64,000 bases of DNA from an uncultured Planctomycetota bacterium. GTDB lineage: Bacteria > Planctomycetota > Brocadiia > CAIUPP01. Positions 43,764 to 51,001 of this stretch are shown in pieces. Position 1 is the first letter of the stretch. Each line of letters begins with the position of its first letter. The stretch spans positions 62,001 through 126,000 of the forward strand of contig CAIUPP010000123.1 of NCBI GenBank assembly GCA_903901045.1, given 5' to 3'. The translations under genes and the position numbers were made by a program. The notes beneath the pieces were generated by a model, which saw only the letters and a program-made list of their open reading frames with translations, did not search any database and was not told the DNA's origin.

Positions 43764-43892
43764 TCAGGAGAAGCAGAAATTCTGCGCGTTCTTCAGCACG
43801 TAACCGGCGTCGCCATAGCGCAGCCCGATGACGAGCATCGCCGCAAAAAGCGCCGCCAGCGCGCCCGCAATGATCCACGCTTTCTTATTCAT
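43749..43892 (-). CDS. CD1871A-like small membrane peptide, probable selenoprotein with CxxU motif
   Basis: The ATG at 43892 opens a peptide with one membrane helix (AWIIAGALAALFAAMLVIGL) followed by RYGDAGYVLKNAQNFCFS, then TGA (43766-43764), then ThrLeuGlyGln and a second TGA (43751-43749). From memory, CD1871A-family peptides have the same length and end VLxKAxNICLECIGIG; aligned with that, the in-frame TGA falls on the second Cys of CxxC. Read as Sec, the protein is 47 residues and ends CFSU-TLGQ. A SECIS-like hairpin lies at the right distance, and selA-selB follow directly. If the TGA is a stop, the peptide is 42 residues. It overlaps the preceding 4Fe-4S membrane protein gene by eight bases, the usual partner of this family. 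Confidence 0.72.
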
Positions 43893-44796
43893 CTTTCTCC
43901 GCCCTCCGCTCACTGACACTGACCGCCCGGCCGGCGAGCGTTGCGGAAAGCGCTCCCTCCTCCAGGCAGTTCCGAACGCAGTCCAGGCATAACACGCACT
44001 CCGCCGTCGCTTCCTTCCGCTTCTCGCCGACCGGCACGTGGCGGCACTCCGTCGGACAGACCTTGACGCACCGCATGCAGCGCGTGCACTTCTCCTGGTC
44101 CGTCCTCAGGCGCAGGAGCGAAATTCCCGACGTGAGCGCCATCAGCGCCCCCAGCGGGCAGAGCGCCCGGCAGAAACTCCTGCGCGCGATCACCGCCAGC
44201 CCCAGCACGAGCACCATCAGGCCGATCTTCGACCAGGTGCGATAAGAAGCGTGCGCGCGTCCTTCCGCATCAGTCGCCAGGTACGGCAGGCTCCCTTCGA
44301 GCGTTCCCGCCGGGCAGACCAGCGAGCAGTAATCCAGCGCGCCGGTCTGCTCGCCCGTGATGCGCGCGTTCGGCGTCGTGCCCTTGGCGCTCCCGAAAAT
44401 CAGCGGCAGCGCCAGCACCAGCACAACCAGCAGCGCGTACTTCAGCGCGTTGAACGCCTTCGGCATGCGCCATTTCCACGTGCGAATCCGGTACAGCATA
44501 TCCTGCAGCCAGCCGAACGGGCAGGCCCAGCCGCAGAAGGCGCGCCCCACGGCCACTCCGAGGAGTCCGAGCAGCCCGATGATATAGAACGGAATGCGCC
44601 GCACCAGCGCGAAGGCCGTCAAGCTGCCGATGGGGCAGGCCACCGTCCCCACCGGGCACGAGTAGCAGTTCAGCACCGGGATGCACAGCGCCTTGCCGCC
44701 GGGGCTCAGGAAGTAGCTGTTGAAGGCCGCGAGCGAGAGCAACTGGACCGGCATCCGCCGGCCCGTCCTCCCCGTTTCACTCCTGGATTGGCTCAT
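43885..44796 (-). CDS. Membrane-bound 4Fe-4S ferredoxin-type protein (YccM/NapH-like)
   Basis: The 303-residue protein has about five helices and several cysteine clusters: CYSCPVGTVACPIG near the start, FCGWACPFGWLQD, a third CSLVCPAG, CRALCPLGA, and two classical ferredoxin motifs (CTRCMRCVKVCPTEC and CVLCLDCVRNC). It probably moves electrons across or along the membrane. Its ATG overlaps the methyltransferase gene upstream by 20 bases, and the CD1871A-like peptide follows with an eight-base overlap, which suggests a joint redox function. Confidence 0.85.
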   Translation of the reverse strand: MSQSRSETGRTGRRMPVQLLSLAAFNSYFLSPGGKALCIPVLNCYSCPVGTVACPIGSLTAFALVRRIPFYIIGLLGLLGVAVGRAFCGWACPFGWLQDMLYRIRTWKWRMPKAFNALKYALLVVLVLALPLIFGSAKGTTPNARITGEQTGALDYCSLVCPAGTLEGSLPYLATDAEGRAHASYRTWSKIGLMVLVLGLAVIARRSFCRALCPLGALMALTSGISLLRLRTDQEKCTRCMRCVKVCPTECRHVPVGEKRKEATAECVLCLDCVRNCLEEGALSATLAGRAVSVSERRAEKDE

Positions 44797-45820
44797 CCTC
44801 ACCTCGAACGGCCTGTGTCATGGCGCGCAGATGTTCCGGCGGCGTCGACGGCACCAGCCCGCAGGCCGGCGAGACGATCTGGAACTCCCGCGCCGCTCGG
44901 CGCGCCGAGCGCTGTATGGCCGAAACCGGCCCGCGTTGCAGAAGGATCGCATCCACATTTCCGATGCGGACCACGCCGGGCAGCTCCTCGCGCAGCATCC
45001 GCCCGCTGACCATCGCATCCACGCTCAGCGCCAGCCCGCCGCCGAGGCCGTCGTTCAACTGCCGCAGCGGTTCCAGCACAGGGCGCACATCGCCACATAT
45101 ATGCAGTATATGCGGCGCGCCCCCCTCGCGCAAGGAGCGAAGAAGGCGCGTGAGCGCCGGCGCCGCGAAGCGCGCAAAATGCGCCGCGCCCAGGATCTCC
45201 CCGGTCGCCGAGGGCTCCGCAACCATGACGGCATCTGCCCCCGCGGCGCGTTGCGCCAGCGCGAATTGCAGAACGAACTCCTCCGTGCGCGCCAGCAGCC
45301 GGTCGACCGTTTGCGGTTCCCGCCGCGCCAGGCGGAAGAATATCCCCGCCTCCATAATCGTCGCCGCCAGCGTCACCGGCCCGACCAGCGCCCCGATCAC
45401 CGGGTTGGAGCCGGGGGCGGCCTTCAAGCGCCGCAGCGCCTCCAGGACCGTTCTAACCCTTGGCATCTTTTCCGGATTGAACTGCGGCAGGCCCTCGATG
45501 TCGGCGGCGCCCGCGACACTCTCGGCGAGCACGCAGGGAAGCACCTCGGGCGTGCCCAGCTCCACGCGGCAACCGAGCGCTTCGGCCTCGACCGTCATGC
45601 AGAAGGGGGCGGCGAGGCACTCGAAGCCCGACTCCTCCCGCGTCGCGAGAATCAGGTCGGCCATGGCCGCGGCCTCCGAATGCGCCCGGGGCCACCCGCA
45701 GCCCGTGCGCGCCATGGCGGAGGTGGTCGCCAGCGTCATCATCCCGCCGGGGCAGATCACCGGAGGAGGCTGGACGGCCTCGCCGGCCAGGGCGCTGAGG
45801 AATCGTTCTCGTGAGTTCAT
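44777..45820 (-). CDS. MtaA/uroporphyrinogen decarboxylase-family methyltransferase (second copy)
   Basis: The 347-residue protein has the URO-D fold of corrinoid-dependent methyltransferases. The zinc ligands His and Cys are in LHICGDVRP, and the third Cys is in VSPACGLVPSTP; these are absent from true HemE. It is likely to transfer a methyl group between a methyl donor or acceptor and the corrinoid protein encoded upstream. The start is ATG 45820; the open frame extends through repeats upstream but without homology. Confidence 0.85.
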   Translation of the reverse strand: MNSRERFLSALAGEAVQPPPVICPGGMMTLATTSAMARTGCGWPRAHSEAAAMADLILATREESGFECLAAPFCMTVEAEALGCRVELGTPEVLPCVLAESVAGAADIEGLPQFNPEKMPRVRTVLEALRRLKAAPGSNPVIGALVGPVTLAATIMEAGIFFRLARREPQTVDRLLARTEEFVLQFALAQRAAGADAVMVAEPSATGEILGAAHFARFAAPALTRLLRSLREGGAPHILHICGDVRPVLEPLRQLNDGLGGGLALSVDAMVSGRMLREELPGVVRIGNVDAILLQRGPVSAIQRSARRAAREFQIVSPACGLVPSTPPEHLRAMTQAVRGEDEPIQE

Positions 45821-46070
45821 GGGTTTCCTGCGCGTTGCGGCAGATGCGCGAATGACGAATGACGAAGCCCGAATGACGAAGGAAACGCCAATGACGAAAT
45901 GCCCGCGCGCCCCTTTCTTGAGGAAAAGGGGGTCAGGCAACTTTTCCAGCAGCGGAAAAGTAGCCAGACCCCTTTTCCCGCCCCTTTTCCCCCTGGGGCG
46001 TCGCAGGAGAGCCACGCTTTTCGAGCTGGGGGTTTTGGACATTCCTTCGTCATTCGGGCTTCGGCATTCG
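45821..46070. repeat. Repeat island between the two methyltransferase genes
   Basis: The gap is almost entirely repeats: family G units in opposite orientation at its ends (45849-45898; 46038-46075) enclose the family C hairpin (45922-45978, arms GGGGTCAGGCAACTTTTCC and GGAAAAGTAGCCAGACCCC). The methyltransferase stop at 46071 lies at the edge of the right family G unit. Confidence 0.85.
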
Positions 46071-47108
46071 TCATTTCATCTGCCCATATTCCTGCACCGC
46101 GCTCATCATGGCGTCGATGTTCCGGCTGGCCGTCGCGATGGGCACCTCGCAGCCGCTTCCCAGAATGAACCCCCGCGCGCAGCCGCGCCCGATATCGCAC
46201 AGCGTGCGGACCTCGCGCGTCACATCCTCGGCGTTTCCCTTCAGCAGCGTCTGAGTCGGGCGCACGTTCCCCATCAGCCCGATGCGCCCCCCGACGCGGT
46301 CGCGAGCCTCCGCCATGGAAATATCATCCAGGCTCAGCAGGTTCGCGTTCGTCCCCACCATCGCGTCCAGAATGCGGCTCGTCTGCCCGCAGATGTGAAG
46401 CACCGCGGGGCATCCCCGGCGGCTGATGGCGCCGTGCAACTCCTTCAGGCAGGGTTGAGCGAACTCCTCGAACATGCGCAGGCTCAGCACGCTCCCCGTG
46501 GCCACGGGGTCCACCACGACGGGGATTCCCCCCGCGTCCAGAATGTCGTTCGCGAAATCGCAGGCCGTGGCGGTGGAAAGCTTCAGAAGCTTCAGCGCGA
46601 GGACGCGGTTGCGGATGAGGTCGCGCGCGAACTGGTCCGTCCCCCGCAGGCAGGCCGCCGTGGTGAAGGGGGCCGGCACGCAGCAGGAGACCGGCACCTC
46701 CGAGCCCACGGCCGCGACGGCGACCCGCACCGCCTCGATGAACAGCGGCAGCCGCCCCAGCGTGTGCGCCTGCGTGGTGACGAGCCGGCTCAGGTCGCCG
46801 GGAATCGACACGGCGGGGCGCTCCACCAGCGGCACGTCATCCTCTTGAAAATCCAGCCCCGTCCCCATCGCCTCGGCGAGGATCGCGGTATCCGAGAAGA
46901 TGGCGATCAGATCGTGCCCGTACCGTCGCCACGCGTCGGCATGGCACTGCCCCATCAGCCGGCCATCGCGGTTGTACGCGCCGACCTTCACGCCGTTCAC
47001 CCGCGCGGCGTGGTTCAGAATGAGCGGCACGCAGAGAAAACGGTCCATCGGCTTCCCGGTCAGAAAAGCCGTGAACCGCTCCTTGGGGGTCATTGTGTCC
47101 TGGCGCAT
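46071..47108 (-). CDS. MtaA/uroporphyrinogen decarboxylase-family methyltransferase (first copy)
   Basis: The 345-residue protein is related to methylcobamide methyltransferases. Zinc ligands are in LHICGQTSR, with a further Cys in FILGSGCEVP. MTPKERFTAFLTGKPMDRF at the start is typical of the MtaA/CmuA group. It overlaps the corrinoid protein gene by 19 bases and is surely cotranslated with it. The methyl substrate cannot be told from sequence. Confidence 0.87.
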   Translation of the reverse strand: MRQDTMTPKERFTAFLTGKPMDRFLCVPLILNHAARVNGVKVGAYNRDGRLMGQCHADAWRRYGHDLIAIFSDTAILAEAMGTGLDFQEDDVPLVERPAVSIPGDLSRLVTTQAHTLGRLPLFIEAVRVAVAAVGSEVPVSCCVPAPFTTAACLRGTDQFARDLIRNRVLALKLLKLSTATACDFANDILDAGGIPVVVDPVATGSVLSLRMFEEFAQPCLKELHGAISRRGCPAVLHICGQTSRILDAMVGTNANLLSLDDISMAEARDRVGGRIGLMGNVRPTQTLLKGNAEDVTREVRTLCDIGRGCARGFILGSGCEVPIATASRNIDAMMSAVQEYGQMK

Positions 47109-47749
47109 GGCAGGCTCCTTGAAAGTCGGTCGGCCAGTTCGACGGCCTCCTTCGCGTTGCGCCCGAATCCGTCCGCATCGATCTCCGCGGCGAAGCGCGC
47201 GCTCGCGGACGCGCCCCCGATCATCACCCGGAAGTCCCCCCGCAGCCCTGCTTCCTTCAACCCGCGCACCACCCGCGCCATGTTCTCCAGCGTGGTGGAC
47301 ATGAGGCTCGACAGCCCGATAATTCCCCCTCCCGCCGCGCGCGCGGCCTCGACGAACCGCTCCGCCGTCACGTTGCGCCCGAGGTCGATCACCTCATACC
47401 CCGCGGCATCCAGCAGAATCTTGACGATGTTCTTCCCGATGTCATGGATATCCCCCTCGATGACCCCGAGGATCACCTTGACCGGTTTGCGCGTGGCGTC
47501 CGCCTTGATGTGCGGCTTCAGAACGGCGATGGCCGCGTTCATGGCGTCCGAGCAGATGAGGATCTCCGGCACGAAATACTCGCCGCTGTCGTAGAGTTCC
47601 CCCACCTTGCGCATCCCGGCGGAGAGTCCCTCCGTGATGGCCAAGTATGGGTCGAGCCCTTCTGCGACGACTCGGTTCGCCGCCGCCACCGCGCGCTCCT
47701 CATCCATGGCGACCACGGCGTTCGCCAGCTCTTTGTGAAGTGGATTCAT
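47090..47749 (-). CDS. Corrinoid (B12-binding) methyl-carrier protein
   Basis: The 219-residue protein has the N-terminal helical cap of methionine-synthase-type corrinoid proteins (about 1-85) and a cobalamin-binding Rossmann domain with EGDIHDIGKNIV (the His that ligates cobalt, about 100), LSSLM and MIGGAS. It shuttles methyl groups between the methyltransferases encoded downstream. I chose ATG 47749; an upstream ATG lies in a family A palindrome. Confidence 0.92.
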   Translation of the reverse strand: MNPLHKELANAVVAMDEERAVAAANRVVAEGLDPYLAITEGLSAGMRKVGELYDSGEYFVPEILICSDAMNAAIAVLKPHIKADATRKPVKVILGVIEGDIHDIGKNIVKILLDAAGYEVIDLGRNVTAERFVEAARAAGGGIIGLSSLMSTTLENMARVVRGLKEAGLRGDFRVMIGGASASARFAAEIDADGFGRNAKEAVELADRLSRSLPCARTQ

Positions 47750-47943
47750 AGGGGGTCCCAGCCGTTCTGTGAGAGGAAATGCGTCGAATCGTGCGCGCCT
47801 CGACCGTCCGCAGGGGCAAGGCATGCCTTGCCCCTACAACATCCTGGGCTTGCTGCGTCAGAACTCATGCGAATCGAATACGCCAGGAAGTTGGTGGAGC
47901 GCGCTGTCCCCAGCGCGCTTTGGAAATACGCCGCGCGGGAGAA
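47750..47943. repeat. Repeat-filled gap between the corrinoid gene and tRNA-Sec
   Basis: A family A palindrome (47813-47834) and a family B unit (47892-47921) lie here; the latter ends 22 bases from the 3' end of the tRNA gene. No coding frame is seen. Confidence 0.8.
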
Positions 47944-48041
47944 TGGCGAGAGCGTGTGGGAATCGAACCCACCAGGGACCTTATTAGGGCCCCGCACCGG
48001 GTTTGAAGCCCGGCAAGATCCACCAGGACCCATCCGCTCCC
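47944..48041 (-). tRNA. selC: Selenocysteine tRNA (anticodon TCA)
   Basis: The minus strand gives a 98-nt tRNA with CCA encoded. The D stem is six base pairs with a four-base loop (GGGTCC-TGGT-GGATCT), a selenocysteine tRNA feature. The anticodon arm is CCGGG-CTTCAAA-CCCGG with TCA in the loop. A long variable arm (GGGGCCCTAATAAGGTCCC) follows, then the T arm GTGGG-TTCGATT-CCCAC and the acceptor strand ACGCTCTC with discriminator G. The acceptor pairs over seven base pairs plus one G-A mismatch. It reads UGA as selenocysteine. Confidence 0.93.
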
Positions 48042-48224
48042 ATAACAGGGTTGATTGCGCGGAATCCGTAAGCAGGGGCGCGGCATACTGCACCCGCAGA
48101 ACGCCTTCCGATTTCCGCGTCGCAGAGCAATCGCTCCCCGTTCGCCGTCCGGAAACCAGACGGGCGCCGGAAGTGCACTCCTTCCGGCGCCCGAAAATTG
48201 CAGCGGCTCTATACAAAACAGCCC
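48042..48224. other. Spacer before tRNA-Sec with a strong hairpin
   Basis: No gene is seen apart from the hairpin at 48161-48193. The upstream side of the tRNA has no clear promoter, so the tRNA may be processed from a longer transcript. Confidence 0.4.
48161..48193 (-). terminator. Stem-loop after the exported-protein gene
   Basis: A perfect 13-bp stem (CGGGCGCCGGAAG paired with CTTCCGGCGCCCG) has a seven-base loop. It lies 32 bases past the distal stop of the exported protein. No T-run follows on either strand, so termination may need other factors or be partial, letting transcription reach tRNA-Sec. Confidence 0.55.
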
Positions 48225-49011
48225 TCAGCGCATGACGGCCGTCGTTTGACCTTTCACGATCCCCAGCGGGCCCGCGTCGATGGTCGCTTCGCACGTCACC
48301 TTGCCTTTGATCGCCACTCCAACGGAGTAGCAGGGGTTGCCCCCTCATGAGAAGCCGAAGGAACTGATCGGTTTCGCTACGTTCGCGATTTCCTTCCCGG
48401 CGCTGTCGGTCGTCCTCATCTGGAGGTTCACCTCCACGCCGTTCTTCTGCACACCCGTCAAATCCGCAGTGCCGGCCTTGAGATGCACCCCCACGCCCAG
48501 CGTGCGCGCGCTGTCCTTGGTCAAATCCTTCGTGGCCACTTCCAGCGTCAGCTTGTCCATCGCCGGGACATCCAGGACCACATCCTTCTTCTGCGCCTGC
48601 ATCCCGGCCAGAGTGGTCAGGTAGGTCCAGGGTATCTTCTCTTTATCCAGCCGAGTCACCTTCAGCATGGCGAGCACATAGGACTGGCCCTGCGCTTGGG
48701 GATAGATCATCACCTGCGCCTTCATCCCCGTGCAGCCGGTCGGAAGCATGTCGGCGGGAATCGGCAACGGCGTTTCCGCGAAGCGCGGGGGGGGGGGCGC
48801 CCTGCGACTTCAGCGCCGTCGCCGTAGCCACCCCTTCCAGCGTCGAGGCCATGCGCAACTCATTGCCATTGGCCTGAGCGAAAATCGTCACCTTGTCGGA
48901 TATTTTGAACTGGAAATTGATCACGCTCGGTGCGGCTGTAGCCCCTGAAACCCACGCACCAGCCACCACCGTTACGGCAGCCAACCATCGCCAAGTGCCT
49001 TTGTGCAGCAT
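48225..49011 (-). CDS. Exported protein of unknown family, frameshifted in a G tract, with in-frame TGA proposed as selenocysteine
   Basis: ATG 49011 (AAGGAG eight bases upstream) starts a signal peptide (WLAAVTVVAGAWVSGATAA) and a beta-rich exported protein. At 48787-48797 an 11-G tract (C on the coding strand) shifts the frame; with 10 or 13 bases the frame continues as PPPPRFAETPLPIPADML. This second frame reaches TGA 48347-48345 after ISSFGFS, and then continues as GGNPCYSVGVAIKGKV to TGA 48227-48225. Codons after the TGA keep G/C third positions. If read as Sec, U222 is followed by Cys 227 and Cys 240 in a 261-residue protein. A SECIS-like stem-loop follows the TGA. It lies between selD and tRNA-Sec on the same strand. 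Alternatively it is a decaying gene. Confidence 0.6.
48314..48344 (-). promoter_or_regulatory. Putative SECIS stem-loop of the exported protein gene
   Basis: On the minus strand, 14 nt after the TGA (48347-48345), a 7-bp stem CTACTCC/GGAGTGG (one T-G pair) holds the loop GTT, which starts 21 nt after the TGA. A smaller GGGG-GCAA-CCCC hairpin lies between. The loop sequence and distance are the same as in the element at 43732-43763. Confidence 0.55.
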
Positions 49012-49177
49012 GGTTGCGCTCCTTACAGAGTTTCCCCTCCGTGCATCCACTTCATTATACGTCGCATCGCCAGTGTGTCAAGAAAATCCGGCCTTTTCCT
49101 GCATTTAATCGCACGCTCGCCCGGACGCGTGCCGTATGTGGCACAGCCGCCCTCGGCTGTGCCGGTACAAGATGCCC

Positions 49178-50749
49178 CTACGCCGGCCCCTTCTCCTGCC
49201 AGAACATCATCGCCTTGCAGCCGCCGAAAGCGACCCCCATCCACGCCGCCTCGCGGACGCGCTCGGGCGCGATACCCAGGTTCCGGCATTTCTCCAGATG
49301 AATGCGCAGGCAGGGCTCGCACTGCACCGCCACCGAAAGCGCCACGATCATCAATTCCTTCTGAACGGCATCCAGCGTGCCCGGCGCGGTCACCGCCGCC
49401 ATGAACTGCTTGAACGCCTCCGGCGCGCCCGGCGCGGCGGGGGAGGCCGCCTGCGAACAACTCTCCGCCCCCGGCGCGCTCTCGACGCCGGAATGCGCGG
49501 CGCAGCAGGGCGACTGCTTGGCAGAAACTCTCGCCGGGGAATCCGTCTTCTTTCGGGTCACCACGATCTTCCCTTTCGATTTCTCGACCACCCGTCCGAT
49601 CACAGCCGCGTCGCGGCAGCCCGCGGCCCGCAACTGAGAGACCATCTCCGCAGCCTTCGCCTCCGGGAGCGCAATCAACAGCCCGCCCGAAGTCTGGGCA
49701 TCGTAAAGAATGTCCAGCGCGTGCTCAGGCAGCCCCTTCGCCGCCTCCACAAACGCGCCGGCGAACTCCCGGTTGCGTTCCGCCGCGCCGGAGCCGATCC
49801 CCTGCGCCGCGTACTCCGCAACCCCTGGCAGCAGCGGCATCGCTTCCCACCACACCTCCGCCGTCACCCCGCTCTCGCGCACCACGTGCCGCAGGTGGCC
49901 CAGCAGCCCAAACCCGGTGACGTCCGTGCACGCGTGCGCCCCCATCCGGACCATCACTTCGGAGGCGCTTTTGTTGAGCGTCGACATGGACAGCGCGGCG
50001 GCCCGCGCCGACTCCGCCGAGGCGCGGCCCATCTGCGCGGCGAATGAGATAATCCCCGTTCCGAGCGGCTTGCTCAGAATCAGCGCGTCCCCCGGCTGCG
50101 CCCCCGCGTTCGTCACAATCGCGTCCGGCCTCACCACCCCCGTCACCGCGAAGCCGAACTTGATCTCCTCCTCATTGATACTGTGCCCGCCCACCAGCAG
50201 CACCCCCGCCTCGTTCAGCTTGTCCAGTCCCCCCTTGAGCATCTGGTACATCGCCTCGTCGCCGAGGGTGTGGATCGGATAGCCGATAATGGAAAGGGCC
50301 GTCAGCGCCGCGCCCCCCATGGCATAGACGTCGCTCAGCGAATTGCACGCGGCGATCTGGCCGAACTGGTACGGATCATCCACGCAGGGGGCGAACACAT
50401 CCACCGTCTGTACCAGGCAGAGGTCGGGCGAAATCTGGAAGACCCCGGCATCATCCGCCGTCGCCAGCCCGACCAGCAGCCGCGGATCGCTGGCGGCGGG
50501 CAACCGCGAGAGGATCCGCGCCAGGTCCGCCGCGGGAATCTTCGACGCGCACCCCGCGTTCTTCATGCGCTTCATCAACCCCGGCTTCTCCGCCGAGAGC
50601 GGCTCCTCAAGCCGTTCCCCCGCGCAAAGGCAGACATCGCGCTGGAGGAAAATGTCGCACGGGCAATTCTTGCGCGGGTCGCAGATGCAGTGCCCCAGCG
50701 CCTTCGACCGGGCCATCACGCGCGCGCGTTTGGATGATGCTTCGGACAT
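49178..50749 (-). CDS. selD: Selenophosphate synthetase fused to an AhpD/CMD-like domain and a Cys-rich N-terminus
   Basis: The protein makes selenophosphate from selenide and ATP, the selenium donor for SelA. The SelD core (about 55-400) has the catalytic Cys and Lys in AGCASKIP, ATADDAGVF and VDVFAPCVDDPYQFGQI for metal and ATP binding. Before it is a cluster of CxC motifs (CICDPRKNCPCD, CLC; about 21-42). After it, from about 435 to the end (523), a carboxymuconolactone decarboxylase/AhpD-like domain has the CEPCLRIH redox pair. This three-part architecture may couple thiol chemistry to selenide delivery. AAGGA precedes the ATG. Confidence 0.9.
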   Translation of the reverse strand: MSEASSKRARVMARSKALGHCICDPRKNCPCDIFLQRDVCLCAGERLEEPLSAEKPGLMKRMKNAGCASKIPAADLARILSRLPAASDPRLLVGLATADDAGVFQISPDLCLVQTVDVFAPCVDDPYQFGQIAACNSLSDVYAMGGAALTALSIIGYPIHTLGDEAMYQMLKGGLDKLNEAGVLLVGGHSINEEEIKFGFAVTGVVRPDAIVTNAGAQPGDALILSKPLGTGIISFAAQMGRASAESARAAALSMSTLNKSASEVMVRMGAHACTDVTGFGLLGHLRHVVRESGVTAEVWWEAMPLLPGVAEYAAQGIGSGAAERNREFAGAFVEAAKGLPEHALDILYDAQTSGGLLIALPEAKAAEMVSQLRAAGCRDAAVIGRVVEKSKGKIVVTRKKTDSPARVSAKQSPCCAAHSGVESAPGAESCSQAASPAAPGAPEAFKQFMAAVTAPGTLDAVQKELMIVALSVAVQCEPCLRIHLEKCRNLGIAPERVREAAWMGVAFGGCKAMMFWQEKGPA

Positions 50750-50779
50750 GGGGTCCTTTCAAGGGCTGCGGAAGAACCC

Positions 50780-50808
50780 ATGCTAACAGTCGGATGGGGG
50801 GACGTCAA
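50780..50808 (-). promoter_or_regulatory. Promoter of selD
   Basis: On the minus strand TTGACG (50808-50803) and TAGCAT (50785-50780) are 17 bases apart and end 31 bases before the selD ATG. Confidence 0.55.
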
Positions 50809-50870
50809 CGCAAACGGGAGACGTTTTTCCGCGGCCGAATACCCCCTCGCCGGCGGTCAGATAAGTTCTT

Positions 50871-50899
50871 GACTCGCCCGGAATCGTGGCCTATAGTTG
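50871..50899 (+). promoter_or_regulatory. Promoter of spoVG
   Basis: TTGACT (50871-50876) and TATAGT (50894-50899) are 17 bases apart. The predicted start is near 50906, giving a leader of about 95 nt before the spoVG ATG. Confidence 0.75.
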
Positions 50900-51001
50900 A
50901 GCAGAGCCGGGGGATGTTCCATTCTCGGAGGGCTGAGTGCGAGGTTGCGGCAACTGACGGCCTCCAATTCACGAGGCGCGGGCGCCGCCGGAGGCAGTGT
51001 T

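Noticed and set aside
44777-45820. HemE (uroporphyrinogen decarboxylase)
   Set aside because: Zinc-ligand His/Cys motifs, a second paralog and a corrinoid protein next to it point to methyltransferases.
47746-48348. Minus-strand open frame crossing tRNA-Sec
   Set aside because: It runs through the tRNA gene and two palindromic repeats; the frame continuing the exported protein explains the first part better.
50480-50700. Selenocysteine in SelD itself
   Set aside because: The catalytic position is an ordinary Cys codon (AGCASK) and there is no in-frame TGA in the gene.
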